Notes: a model not told the origin generated them from the sequence alone. A stretch of DNA of 64,000 bases from Pseudidiomarina salinarum (GCF_000753715.1 NZ_JPER01000001.1:744001-808000); one strand, 5' to 3'. Numbered from the stretch's first letter, positions 42,536 to 52,952 are shown. Translations and numbers: made by a program.

Positions 42536-43990
42536 TTATGCTGGCTTCGTTGTTGGGTTAGCAGGCGCAACGTCAATGCTCTCGACGGTCGGCTCACCGG
42601 CACGAATCGTCAGCCAGACGTTATAGGCCATCAACAGCATACCCGCGACAATAAACAGGCCACCGGCAAAGCGGATAAACCAGAACGGATAGGACGCTTC
42701 AACACCTTCAATAAAGCTGTAGGTAAGGGTACCGTCAGCAGAGTTAACCGCACGCCACATCAGACCTTGCATGACACCGGAAATCCACATCGAAACAATA
42801 TAAAGTACAACGCCGATGGTATGCAGCCAGAAGTGGGTGTTAATCCAGCGCACGCTGAACATTTCAGTCTGGCTCCACAGGCGCGGAATCATGTAGTAAA
42901 GCGAGCCGATAGTAATCATCGCTACCCAGCCCAGCGCGCCAGAGTGCACGTGACCCACGGTCCAGTCGGTGTAGTGAGAAAGCGCATTAACCGATTTAAT
43001 CGCCATCATCGGGCCCTCGAAGGTCGACATGCCGTAGAACGACAGCGACACGATCAGGAAGCGCAGAATAGGATCGGTTTTCAGTTTATGCCAGGCACCT
43101 GACAGGGTCATAATACCGTTGATCATGCCACCCCAGGATGGGACAAACAGAATCACCGACATCACCATTCCCAGCGACTGTGCCCAATCTGGCAGCGCGG
43201 TGTAGTGCAGGTGGTGGGGGCCCGCCCAGATATAAAGTGAGATCAGAGCCCAGAAATGGACTACAGACAGGCGGTATGAGTAAACCGGCCGTTCTGCCTG
43301 CTTTGGTACAAAATAGTACATCATACCCAGGAACCCGGCCGTTAGCAGAAAGCCTACCGCGTTATGGCCGTACCACCACTGCACCATGGCATCGATGGAA
43401 CCTGAATACAGGCTGTATGACTTGGTAAAGGAAACTGGGATAACCATGCTGTTAACAATATGCAGTACCGCCACGGTAACGATAAAACTGCCATAGAACC
43501 AGTTTGCCACGTAGATGTGTGGTGTACGGCGACGCACCAGGGTTCCGAAAAACACAATAATATAGGCAACCCAGACCAGCGCGATGAGAATGTCGATAGG
43601 CCATTCGAGTTCCGCGTATTCCTTACTGGAAGTAAGGCCAAGGGGTAAGGTAATCACGGCCAGTACAATTACCGCCTGCCAGCCCCAGAAAACAAAGGAA
43701 GCGAGACGATTAGAGAATAACGCTGTGCGGCAGGTTTTCTGTACGATATAGAAGGACGTACCCATCAGTGCCGAGGTGCTGAAAGCGAAAATAACGGCAT
43801 TGGTATGCAGGGGACGAAGGCGCGAGTAGGTCAGCCATGATGTTTCGAAATTCAGGACCGGCCAGATCAGCTGCGCAGCGATTAACACGCCCACTGTCAT
43901 GCCGATAATTCCCCAGATGACAGTCATCACAGCGAACTGCCGGACAACCTTTAAGTTATATTCTACTTTGTATGGACTCGTTTGGCTCAT
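42536..43990 (-). CDS. ccoN: Cbb3 cytochrome oxidase catalytic subunit I
   Basis: A 484-residue heme-copper oxidase subunit with about 12 membrane helices, which reduces oxygen at high affinity and pumps protons. Landmarks: '[21 protein letters not shown]' early (heme ligand His), '[22 protein letters not shown]' with the copper-ligand histidine and cross-linked tyrosine region, '[10 protein letters not shown]' and the C-terminal '[12 protein letters not shown]' with two ligand histidines. It heads ccoNOQP. A candidate FNR-type site lies about 150 bases upstream. Confidence 0.97.
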   Translation of the reverse strand: MSQTSPYKVEYNLKVVRQFAVMTVIWGIIGMTVGVLIAAQLIWPVLNFETSWLTYSRLRPLHTNAVIFAFSTSALMGTSFYIVQKTCRTALFSNRLASFVFWGWQAVIVLAVITLPLGLTSSKEYAELEWPIDILIALVWVAYIIVFFGTLVRRRTPHIYVANWFYGSFIVTVAVLHIVNSMVIPVSFTKSYSLYSGSIDAMVQWWYGHNAVGFLLTAGFLGMMYYFVPKQAERPVYSYRLSVVHFWALISLYIWAGPHHLHYTALPDWAQSLGMVMSVILFVPSWGGMINGIMTLSGAWHKLKTDPILRFLIVSLSFYGMSTFEGPMMAIKSVNALSHYTDWTVGHVHSGALGWVAMITIGSLYYMIPRLWSQTEMFSVRWINTHFWLHTIGVVLYIVSMWISGVMQGLMWRAVNSADGTLTYSFIEGVEASYPFWFIRFAGGLFIVAGMLLMAYNVWLTIRAGEPTVESIDVAPANPTTKPA

Positions 43991-44051
43991 CTTATGTTTC
44001 CGCGGCTTATGCTCTGAGTGAGAAACAGAGTAATATGACTAAAATTTAATG

Positions 44052-44084
44052 CTGCTCGGAATCCTGCTCGGAATCCTGCTCGGA
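44052..44084. repeat. 12-bp tandem repeat, about 2.75 copies
   Basis: CTGCTCGGAATC occurs at 44052-44063 and 44064-44075, then 9 bases of a third copy. It lies in the predicted 5' leader of ccoN, between its likely promoter and its start codon. Confidence 0.92.
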
Positions 44085-44112
44085 GAGTGCAACAAACCGG
44101 CGCATTTTACGA

Positions 44113-44155
44113 GGAATACCCACAAAAATACAGGCAAAAACTTGCGAAATATCAA
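44113..44155 (-). promoter_or_regulatory. Candidate FNR/Anr-type site and ccoN promoter
   Basis: TTGCG-AAAT-ATCAA (44142-44155) matches 8 of 10 key bases of the FNR consensus TTGAT-N4-ATCAA. On the minus strand, TATTCC (44118-44113) lies 33 bases from its centre, the geometry of a class II FNR promoter. The resulting leader would be about 115 bases. Cbb3 operons are commonly FNR-controlled, but one half-site is poor. Confidence 0.45.
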
Positions 44156-44222
44156 GTCGCGTCACTGCTTGGGTGAAAAATGTTCAACCTGGCTTCAGCG
44201 TTGCCCTTTGAGAAACTATTTT

Positions 44223-44648
44223 ATGAACGTAAAAGCACTTTTGATGATCGGATTTTGTGTACTCATGACGGTTAACTGTAGCCCTGAATCAGCGCCACAG
44301 CAAACGCCCGTTGTCGACCATGCCGATGATAACCTTAGCGTTACATTATATCCAGAGCAACCGCGCGTCGAAAGGCCGCTGACGATTAGCCTGAGGCTAC
44401 TGCCGCAGGTACAACCAGAGCTCAGCCGGGTGTCCGGAGTAAACATGAATATGGGCCATATGCCGGTGCAATGGCAGCAAGTATCTCCGGGTGTATGGCA
44501 GGCACAGATTATCCTTGGTGCCTGCACCGAGCCGGTTATGCGCTGGCGGGTTACCATCCCTCTTACTGGTGAACTTGGTGACTTGCCACCGGTATATGCT
44601 TTTGAATTTGTTACTGACGCCAGCGCTCACGAATCTTCAATACCATAA
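44223..44648 (+). CDS. Small lipoprotein or exported protein with a Met/His-rich motif
   Basis: A 141-residue protein, not identified. It begins with a lipoprotein-like signal (MNVKALLMIGFCVLMTVNC, Cys at 19; the Asn before Cys is unusual). The mature part is a beta-rich domain with 'LYPEQPRVERPLTISLRL' and 'MNMGHMP' (about 79-85), followed by a lone cysteine in LGACTEP. The Met-His-Met cluster and divergence from ccoN suggest a periplasmic copper-related role, similar in flavour to YtkA/FixH-like domains. This is inference. ATG 44223 was chosen; the longer frame from 44049 runs through the tandem repeat. Confidence 0.7.
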   Translation: MNVKALLMIGFCVLMTVNCSPESAPQQTPVVDHADDNLSVTLYPEQPRVERPLTISLRLLPQVQPELSRVSGVNMNMGHMPVQWQQVSPGVWQAQIILGACTEPVMRWRVTIPLTGELGDLPPVYAFEFVTDASAHESSIP

Positions 44649-47424
44649 CTGTCAGTGCCGGTAAGGTCGTCAGGGTCACCAGTGTTGCCCCTATCAGACC
44701 AAAGAGTACGATAGCCCCGACGCCCCGATATAGTTCTGTACCCTCACCGGGAATAAATACCAGCGGCGACAGACCGCAACCGGTGGTAATGGTCGCGATG
44801 GCGATAGGGCGGATACGGGAATCCACTGCTTCTTTTACAGCCTCGACAATATTCTTGCCTGCCTCGCGGGCATTCTCAACGGATCGATGGACGATCAGGA
44901 TCGGATTATTGACCACAGTCCCCATTAAAATTAAAAAGCCCAACATGGTGATCATATCAAAGGGTTGATGGAGTTCCCTCAGGCCAAATAACGGTAGCAG
45001 CGAGCCGACGCCGTTCATCAGTGCGAGGCCGATCAGCCCGCCGGCAACACCCAACGGGATGGTGGCCATTATCAGCAAGGGATAACCCCAGTGGCTGAAA
45101 ATCGCAACCAGCAACAGGTAAATGATCACCAGCGCAACAATATAGTTGGTCGAGAGTTCAGCCTGGGTTGCGGCCAGCTGGTCGGCCGCGCCGGAAATAC
45201 TGGTGGTAATATCGGCGGGAATCACCCCCTGGTCGCGCAAGTCACCAACAACGTCACTCATGACAATCTGCACCCCTTGCTCGAGCGGGATGTCCTGCGG
45301 CGGGATAATATTTAAGGTAACCGTTCGGCGGCCATCAACCCGGCGCACGGTACTGGTATCGACCGTCTGGACAATTTCCGCCAGTGATGACAGGGGTACG
45401 GGCCCACCGCGAGGGCCATAGACCGGCAGATCAGGCAGTTGATCGAGATTCTTCTGGGGCCCAGCCGCGCTATATAAATACGGGGACGCTCAAGTACCGT
45501 GTCAGCCTTACGATAAGCGGCGAGGGCAACCCGATACACGGCTTGCAGGTCAGCGCCTGAAATGTCCAGATTAACACTGCGGGTTCCCCCATCATTACTA
45601 CTGATTATCGAGCCTTTAGAGGCAAAAGCACGCATGCCCGGATAGCTTTCGTATTTCCGGGTGATGATATCCATCAGCGGCTGGATTTCAGCATCAACTT
45701 TCGTTTCCGCGATGATCATGATGCTCTCAGGCGACACATTTAAAGTGAAGGTCATTAAAGCAGGGATCTCGCCTTCGGGGAGATACTCAGCTGGCGGTGT
45801 CAGCCAGAATACGATAGCGCCACTCGTTACAAGCGTGGCAATAAGCGTGGTAATACGCGCCTTGCGGGAACTGAACGTGCGTGCAAAGCGCGCTACGGCA
45901 GCAGCTTTTAAGTCTGATCCAGTGCGATCGTCGTCGCTTGGGAAGTCAACACGGGCGAGCAGGGTTGGCACCAGGGTAATAGCCACCAGCATAGAAACAA
46001 AAATCGCCGAAGCAATGGCAATGGCCACGTCAGAGTAAAGTTGGCCGGCCTCTTCCTGAATAAAAACAATCGGGAGAAATACCATAATAGTGGTGAGCGT
46101 TGCCGCCAGTACCGCTGGCCAGACCTGGCGCACGCCGGTCACAGCGGCTTCAAAGCGCTTCATGCCTTGCTTGCGGGCCAGCTCAATGCTCTCCAGCACC
46201 ACCACAGTGTTATCCAGGGTCATGCCTATGGCAAAAGCAACGCCGGCAAGCGAAATAACGTTAATGGTGCGATCAAAAAGTAACAGGCCGAGAAATGCCG
46301 CGATGGTGCAAATAGGAATGCCGAGTACGCCGACTGCGGTGATTTTAATATTGCGCAGGAACAAATACATGACCAGGGTGGCAGATACAGCGCCTAAAGC
46401 CAGATTTTTCAGTACATTGGCAACCGATGCTTCAACGTAGCGCACATCATCGGAGGTGAGTTCGAGGATCATCCCAGCGGGTTTGAGTATCTCCTCGTTG
46501 ATGCGCTCAACTTCGGTCTCCATGGCATATTTGATGTCGATGACATTGGAGCCAAGTTCGCGCTGTACTTGCAGACCGATGACCTGTTCGTTAGCAGTCC
46601 AGGACTCTGAGCGCAGTTCATAGTGATCAAAAACCACGGTTGCCACATCGCGTAGTCTGGTTATCTGATCGCCTTGTTGTGCGATGACGGTGTTTTTAAG
46701 TGCTTCAAAGTCGTCGTAGCGACCGACGGTGCGCAGCAGATAACGACGCTTACCGCTTTCCACCTCACCGGCAGAGGTGTCCTGATTGCGATTCAGGATA
46801 ACGTCCCGGATCCGGGTAACCGGAATTTGCCGGTTAGCTAATGCCTGTGCATCAAGATGGATCTGGATCTGCCGCTCAGCACCACCGCTGACCGTAATTT
46901 GTGAGACCCCGCCCACAGAGGACATGCGGTTGCGGACATTATCCTCAACAAAGTCTCGTTTCATAACCATATTCAGTTGTTGCGGATTGCCGGGCAGGGG
47001 GCTTACCCGGTAGTACATAAAGGCATTGCTGGAGAAGGAAGCGGCGAAGATCCGCGGTTCATCGACGTTGGCAGGGTAGTCGCGAACCTGATTCAAAGCA
47101 TTGTTGACCAGAATCAGGGTTTCAGTAACATCAACACCAAAGGGAAAATCCAGTTCAACCGTGGCCTGGCCACTTACCGCAGTGGCTGTCATGCGTTGGA
47201 GGTTCGGCACATTGCGCAGGTACTCTTCCTGCTCGATCAGGATCTCTTTTTCGATATCCTGGGGGGGTGGCGCCGGGCCAGGTGGTCTGCACTGAGATGG
47301 TGCGGACTTCAAGATCGGGAATCATCTGTACCGGTATACGGAAGGTTGCCATGATACCAAGCACGACCAGGATCAGTACTCCCACGGTCATAATGATCCC
47401 GCGACGGATAATGGCTTCAAACAT
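44611..47424 (-). pseudogene. RND efflux permease, broken by two frameshifts
   Basis: Three consecutive frames encode one HAE1-type RND permease. The N-terminal part (from ATG 47424) reads 'WPGATP' and then shifts at a run of seven G (minus strand C) near 47261-47267; the expected QDIEKEIL continues in the next frame. That frame runs to about 45465, where 'YIARLGP' loses phase, and 'KNLDQLPDLPVYG' resumes after one missing base; the last part ends at 44611. Total length is about 938 codons, against 1028 for the intact neighbour, so there may also be a deletion. The proton-relay motif reads TLDNTVVV and the later site VVNNPILIV. Its end overlaps the lipoprotein gene by 38 bases. Confidence 0.85.
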
Positions 47425-48487
47425 TAATTGCTGGCCTCGGCACTAGCTTCGTCGGCGTCTATGATTTCCACCGGTTGCTCAGGCTGTAAGGCTTCGTTAC
47501 CCTTTACTACAACGATGTCGCCTTCCTTCAGACCACTGACAATTTCGATCAGGCCGTCAAAGCTCCTGCCAATTTCTACTATATGTTGTTCGGCGTAGGG
47601 GGAGTTTTCCTGATCGCGGTTAATGACCCAGATCGCTATCCGGCCGTCGGGATAACGCAACAAGGCATCGCGCGGCACCACCAGCCCCTGTTCTGCCAGT
47701 TCAATGCGAAACAGGCCGGTCAGTGGCGCGCCGATAATGGCTTGCTCAACCAGCGCCTGTTCTGGCTGTACCCGAACCAGAAAGGTGCGGCTGGGAATGT
47801 CCGCGACCCGCACAATTTCCGTCAATTTACCGCTGAAACTCTGATCAGAACCGGCGATATGCAGTTCAACGCTCAAGTCATTGTTGATAATGCGCGAGGC
47901 TTTTTCAGGCAGGTAGAAATCAGCATAAACTTGTTCAAGGTCGACTAACTGATAGACCGTATCACCGGGGTTCAGCCACTCACCGGCAGCGACATGGCGC
48001 TGCGCAACGATGCCGTTAAAGGGCGCTTCGAGCTGATGATAGTCGGCGATGACGGCGATACGTGCCCGCCAGCGAAGCTGGCCCGGGCCCGGCGCACTTC
48101 GCTGGCGGCAACGTTATCTTCCTCAGCCAGCGCAATCAGCTCATCAAGTTGCTGTCTGGCATCGTCTGCCAGCACCCCGGCCTGTTGTTCACGGGCCTGC
48201 GCCAGTGCAAGTTCACGTTGTATTAACTTGTCATCCAGTTGCAGTAATAACTGCTCAGCACGAACACGGTCACCGGCATCTACTGCGGTGGTCTGCACGG
48301 CCCCTGCGGTTTTTACACTGACTTCAGCATTACGCAAACTAATCAGTGAACCGCTGCTACTGATTTCCTCAATAACAGCCTGCTGGGTGACCCGGGTTAC
48401 CGCCACTTCGGCACGCTCCTGGCTTTGCGCCGCCAGTGGTACCAATAACACGAGGCACAGTGTTAATCGCGTAGTCCGTATGTTCAT
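47424..48487 (-). pseudogene. RND periplasmic adaptor (membrane fusion protein), broken by one frameshift
   Basis: The N-terminal part has a signal peptide ending LAAQS, a lipoyl-like half ('VSVKTAGAVQTTAVDAGDRV') and a coiled-coil hairpin that runs to 'VRRARA'. There the frame is lost near 48065-48080, and 'RARIAVIADYHQLEAPFNGIVAQ' (the return strand) continues in another frame, consistent with one missing base. The rest is intact to 47424. It overlaps the permease pseudogene by one base, so the two formed an operon. Confidence 0.85.
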
Positions 48488-48727
48488 AGAGAAAAGGTGA
48501 TCTCCATATTAAGTGACAGGCTGTTACAATGTATTCACTAATGTATCCAGGGCGTTGCCATTAAACGGGTACGCCACTGGTTAAAAAAACGATCAACGTG
48601 CGACTGGCGTATAAGGATGACGGTTCATCGAACTTAGACAGTCTTTTGTGATCGTATTTGTTCAAATAACCCTATTAAACGAACCATCGACTGTAAATCT
48701 GATTTTTTTATCAAGGATAGACCATTT

Positions 48728-49765
48728 ATGACGTTGTCTGGCCGATTCGGATTATTCATTGTTTTAACTTGTACCGGCATAACGGGTGCATTCGCTCAGC
48801 AATGGGGTAGCGAGGCCTCGGCGCTGGTATTGGTTCAGCCGCTTGGTTTTGAGCGCGAGGAAGAGCGCGTGGACGCTGTCGGTTACGCAGAAGCAGTACA
48901 ATCGGTTGATCTGTTTCCGGCGGTGGGCGATCTGGTGCGCGAGGTAACCTTCCGCGCTGGTGATTATGTCGAACAGGGCGAGCTATTAGTGCAACTGGAT
49001 AACCGCCGTCAGCAAATAGCCCTGGAACGGGCAAAAATTGAACTTGCCGACGCTGAGCGCACGGTAGAACGGTTGCGTTCCAGCCGGCAGCAGGGCGCGA
49101 TCCCGCAGAGTCAGCTTGACGATGCTATTACCATCCGTGACTTATTAAAAGTTGCTGTCGATGAAGCCCGTACCGCGCTTGACGATCGTGAGGTGAGGGC
49201 ACCATTTGCCGGATTTGTGGGAATTACTGAAGTAGAACAAGGTGACAGGATCACGCCACAGACCCTGATCACCACGCTGGATCAGCGCGAACAGCTTTAC
49301 ATTGATTTTGCAGCGCCAGAACTGGCGTTACCCCTGTTACAGCAAAATGCCAGCCTGTCGGTGCGGCCGTGGAACCGGCAGGCGGACGCCTATTCAGCTG
49401 AAATTGTTCACATCGATTCCCGCATTCTGCCGGGCAGCCGGACCATACGGGTACGGGCCTTGCTCGATAATGACGGGGATAAGTTCCGGCCTGGCATGAG
49501 TTTTCGGGTCAGTGTAGCCTTGCAGGGGAATAGCTACCCGGTTATTCCGGAAGCTGCACTGATGTGGGGTGCTGAGGGGGCCTATCTGTGGGTTGTTGAG
49601 GACGATAAAGCGAAGCGCGTCGATGTTGAAATCAAACAACGGCTGGAAGGGCGGATTCTGGTATCCGGCGATCTGCAGCTCGGCGATTCGTTAATTGTTG
49701 AAGGTGTTCAACAACTGCGGCAAGGACAGCAAGTACGCACTGAACAGGCAGCGGAGACGAACTGA
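48728..49765 (+). CDS. RND efflux periplasmic adaptor subunit
   Basis: A 345-residue membrane fusion protein linking an RND pump to an outer-membrane channel. The signal peptide ends near GAFAQ (residue 23). The lipoyl half 'VREVTFRAGDYVEQGELLVQLD' is followed by a helical hairpin, then 'APFAGFVGITEVEQGDRI' and beta-barrel parts with 'FRPGMSFRV'. AAGGA lies about 10 bases before ATG 48728. The TGA overlaps the permease ATG by one base. No outer-membrane channel gene is nearby, so a shared TolC-like protein is likely. Confidence 0.93.
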   Translation: MTLSGRFGLFIVLTCTGITGAFAQQWGSEASALVLVQPLGFEREEERVDAVGYAEAVQSVDLFPAVGDLVREVTFRAGDYVEQGELLVQLDNRRQQIALERAKIELADAERTVERLRSSRQQGAIPQSQLDDAITIRDLLKVAVDEARTALDDREVRAPFAGFVGITEVEQGDRITPQTLITTLDQREQLYIDFAAPELALPLLQQNASLSVRPWNRQADAYSAEIVHIDSRILPGSRTIRVRALLDNDGDKFRPGMSFRVSVALQGNSYPVIPEAALMWGAEGAYLWVVEDDKAKRVDVEIKQRLEGRILVSGDLQLGDSLIVEGVQQLRQGQQVRTEQAAETN

Positions 49766-52700
49766 TGAAATGGGCTCCGCAACTGAACGACTTACCCTCA
49801 ATGGCGATTCGCCGGCCAATCCTGATTATTGTTCTGAACCTGCTTATTATCATCGCGGGCTATGCCGCGATAAATGGCGTTGAAGTTCGCGAACTGCCGG
49901 ACGTTGACCGCCCGCTGATCACGGTGTCCGCCAGTTATCCCGGCGCCGCTCCTGAAACGGTAGATACTGAAGTGACCAGTCGCCTTGAGGGCGCTGTGGC
50001 GCGGGTCAGCGGGGTTAAGTCCATCCGCGCCTCGAGCGAAGAAGGTAGCTCCCGTATTGTGGTCGAGTTCCGACCGGGAGTAGACCTGGATAACGCCGCA
50101 AATGAAACCCGGGAATCGGTTAGCCGGGTACAGCGCCAGTTACCGGAAGAAGTTGAGAACGTCGCTATTATTAAGGCTGACAGCGATGCTGAGTCGGTGG
50201 TCTCGCTGGCAATTTCAAGTGAAACCCTGAACCTGGAAACGCTGACGGAGCGGGTTGAAACCGATCTGGCGCCCAATTTCCTGAGTATACCGGGCGTCGC
50301 TGATGTGCGCCTTAACGGCGACCGGCGCATGGTCCTGCGGGTGGTTATCGACCCATTACGCCTGGCGAGTTATAACCTCTCAGTTACGCAATTGGCTGCA
50401 GCCTTGCGTCAGGCGCCTTTTGATGTGCCCGCAGGCAGCCTGAAGTCTACGGATCAGCAGTTAATCGTGCGCGCTGATGCCAGTTCAGTCACGGTGAAAG
50501 ACGTCGAAGATATTGTGGTTGAAGGCGTTACCCGCGTCGGCGATGTGGCCACGGTCTTTTTTGGCCCCGCTGATGCCAGCAGCATGGTTCGGTTGGATGG
50601 CAAACCGGTACTGAGCCTGGGCATTATCCGTCAGGCTCAGTCTAATACCATCAAAATCTCAAATGAGGTACTGACACTGGTTGAGCGGTTACGAGACCAA
50701 TATCCTGAGCTTCAAATCCAGCTCACCTCTGACGATGCCAAGTTTATTCGTAGTTCTGTTGAAGAAGTGATTACCTCACTCGGCCTGACCATTTTGCTGG
50801 TTATTGCCACATTATGGGTGTTTATTGGCTCGGGACGGGCGACCATAATACCGGCGCTGGCTATACCGGTCGCACTGATTGGCTCGGTCGCGGTGATCTG
50901 GGCGCTCGGTTTCTCTATTAATATCCTGACCCTCCTGGCGCTGGTGCTGGCAACTGGCCTCATTGTCGACGATGCCATAGTGGTCTCTGAGAACATTCAG
51001 CGCCGCCGCGGGATGGGGCTGGGTGCCCGCGCGGCCGCTGTCATAGGTACCCGGGAGGTGTTTTTCGCCGTGGTTGCGACTACCGCGGTGCTGGTGGCGG
51101 TATTTGTGCCTATTGCCTTTCTCCCTTCAACAGCAGGGCGGTTATTCCGTGAATTTGGCGGGGTACTGGCCGCCGCCGTTATTATTTCGTCTTTTGTGGC
51201 GTTGTCGCTGGTGCCGGCGCTCACCGCCCGGTTACCGCTGAAAGCGCACAAAGAAACACGACTGCAGCGGTTAGGCAACCGTTTTAAAGGCTGGTATACA
51301 CGCACTTTAAACTGGGTACTCAATAAAGCGGTTTGGGTGTTTGCCGTAAGCTGTTTAATTGCCGGGAGCTCGGTCTGGTTCTATACCCAGATTGATAATG
51401 AGCTGATGCCGACGGAAGATCGCGGCACTATCCGGATTTTCGCGCGTGGTCCTGATGGCGTGGGCCTGAACTTTATGGATCGCCAGGCGCGCAAGATGGA
51501 AGAAATTTTGCTGCCTTATGTGAATGGCGGTGCCGTGGACAGTATCAACACCACGGTGGGCCAATGGGATCCAAACCTAGTGTTTATTACCGTGCGCTTA
51601 ACCGACTGGGAACAACGCGATCGCAGCCAGCAGGAAATCATCGACGAAATCAGCGGGCCCCTGGGTAACATTCCTGGCGCTCCGGCCCGTGCCTTTGGCT
51701 CAAACAGCCTGAATCTGCGCGGGCAGGGTGGCGGTCTGGAAATTGCACTGACCGGCGAAACTTATGAAGGCATATTCGAAGCGGCGCAGAACTTCAGCAA
51801 AATCATTCAGGATCGCATGCCACAGGTAGGCTATCCGCGTATTTCATTTCAGCCAACCCAGCCCCAACTGCGTGTTGTCATTGACCGTCAGCGTGCGGCA
51901 GAACTGGGCGTTCCGCTTAGCGATATCTCTACAACCTTGCGGGTTGCAATCAACGGTGATGACGTCGCTGACCTGAACATTGGTGACCAGGCCGTACCTA
52001 TCATGTTACAGGCTGAACGAACCCAGATTAATGATCCGTCAGATCTCGCCAACCTGTATGTCGGTTCAGCTACCGGTGAGTTGGTACCACTGTCGAGCCT
52101 GGCAACCATAGTTGAAGAAGGTGTGGCGGCCGAGCTCGAACGGCGGAAACAGCGCCGGGCGATCGAAATCGATATGGAGATGCCGACAGAACTGGCACTG
52201 GAAGATGTGGTGGAAACCTTGCAGGAGCTGGCTGCTGAACACCTGCCTGACGATATAGGTATGGTATTACTGGGCGAAGCTGAGGCCTATCAGGAAACCG
52301 CGCGTGAAGTGACCATGACTTATGTCCTGGCGTTTGTGATTGTCTTGCTGGTATTAGCGGCGCAGTTTGAGAGCCTCAACAGTGCGGTGGTAGTGATGGC
52401 AACCGTACCTTTTGGTATTGCGGCTGCGTTTTTCGCGCTCTTTGTTACTGGTACCTCGATCAATATTTTCTCGCAAATAGGGCTGGTGATGCTGATTGGC
52501 CTTATCGCCAAGAACTCCATATTGCTGGTTGAGTTTGCTGACCAGCTGCGTGACCAGGGACAGGATGTGCGACAGGCAATCGAAAACGCCGCTGAAATAC
52601 GGCTGCGTCCAATCATGATGACACTGGTTTCGACCTTGTTAGGCGCGTTACCTTTGATTCTGTCGATTGGCGCAGGGGCTGAAGCCCGGAATTCAATTGG

Positions 52701-52851
52701 CTGGGTGGTATTTGGTGGATTAGCCTTTGCCGTGCTGTTTACCTTGTACTTAACGCCGGTGATTTATCTTGGGCTGGCACGCTTCAGTAAACCGCGTGCC
52801 GATGAAACCAATCGCCTTGAGCGCGAAATGGAAGCTGCACAAGACCAATAA
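49765..52851 (+). CDS. RND efflux permease, HAE1 (AcrB-like) family
   Basis: A 1028-residue, 12-helix proton-driven efflux pump. Features: N-terminal helix (about 15-33), porter segment 'LPDVDRPLITVSASYPGAAPE', proton-relay aspartates in GLIVDDAIVV (about 402-403), the relay lysine in GLIAKNSILLVEF (about 915) and 'LRPIMMT' near the C terminus. Substrates cannot be deduced; this subgroup often moves hydrophobic or organic compounds. It is intact, unlike the paired minus-strand system next to it. Confidence 0.95.
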   Translation: MKWAPQLNDLPSMAIRRPILIIVLNLLIIIAGYAAINGVEVRELPDVDRPLITVSASYPGAAPETVDTEVTSRLEGAVARVSGVKSIRASSEEGSSRIVVEFRPGVDLDNAANETRESVSRVQRQLPEEVENVAIIKADSDAESVVSLAISSETLNLETLTERVETDLAPNFLSIPGVADVRLNGDRRMVLRVVIDPLRLASYNLSVTQLAAALRQAPFDVPAGSLKSTDQQLIVRADASSVTVKDVEDIVVEGVTRVGDVATVFFGPADASSMVRLDGKPVLSLGIIRQAQSNTIKISNEVLTLVERLRDQYPELQIQLTSDDAKFIRSSVEEVITSLGLTILLVIATLWVFIGSGRATIIPALAIPVALIGSVAVIWALGFSINILTLLALVLATGLIVDDAIVVSENIQRRRGMGLGARAAAVIGTREVFFAVVATTAVLVAVFVPIAFLPSTAGRLFREFGGVLAAAVIISSFVALSLVPALTARLPLKAHKETRLQRLGNRFKGWYTRTLNWVLNKAVWVFAVSCLIAGSSVWFYTQIDNELMPTEDRGTIRIFARGPDGVGLNFMDRQARKMEEILLPYVNGGAVDSINTTVGQWDPNLVFITVRLTDWEQRDRSQQEIIDEISGPLGNIPGAPARAFGSNSLNLRGQGGGLEIALTGETYEGIFEAAQNFSKIIQDRMPQVGYPRISFQPTQPQLRVVIDRQRAAELGVPLSDISTTLRVAINGDDVADLNIGDQAVPIMLQAERTQINDPSDLANLYVGSATGELVPLSSLATIVEEGVAAELERRKQRRAIEIDMEMPTELALEDVVETLQELAAEHLPDDIGMVLLGEAEAYQETAREVTMTYVLAFVIVLLVLAAQFESLNSAVVVMATVPFGIAAAFFALFVTGTSINIFSQIGLVMLIGLIAKNSILLVEFADQLRDQGQDVRQAIENAAEIRLRPIMMTLVSTLLGALPLILSIGAGAEARNSIGWVVFGGLAFAVLFTLYLTPVIYLGLARFSKPRADETNRLEREMEAAQDQ

Positions 52852-52864
52852 TAGCTACAGAAAT

Positions 52865-52904
52865 AGCCTGGTGGTGTGAGCAGTCACTGCTACCAGGCTT
52901 TCTT
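52865..52904 (+). terminator. Terminator after the RND operon
   Basis: AGCCTGGT (52865-52872) pairs with ACCAGGCT (52892-52899), followed by TTCTT. The 19-base loop contains a second small hairpin (GCAGTCACTGC). Confidence 0.7.
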
Positions 52905-52946
52905 CTATAATAGTCTATTTAACATAATATACATTATACGCAATCA

Positions 52947-52952
52947 TATAAT
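52947..52952 (+). promoter_or_regulatory. Candidate -10 element for the HlyD-ABC operon
   Basis: A perfect TATAAT sits in an AT-rich stretch about 100 bases before the HlyD start. The matching -35 (CATAAT or TAATAT region, 52923-52930) is weak, so this is tentative. Confidence 0.3.

Noticed and set aside
44049-44222. Long N-terminal extension of the lipoprotein gene through the LLGILLGILLG repeat
   Set aside because: It is the translation of the tandem DNA repeat, it would bury the signal peptide, and the ATG at 44223 gives a proper lipoprotein start.
45312-47312. A separate intact 666-residue RND protein
   Set aside because: Its first and last residues are out-of-frame readings; homology continues in other frames on both sides, so it is the middle of a broken gene.
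48488-48727. GGTTC...GAACC inverted elements in the divergent RND spacer as an efflux operator
   Set aside because: The arms are short and widely spaced, and no regulator gene lies alongside; nothing else clear is seen in this 240-base spacer.
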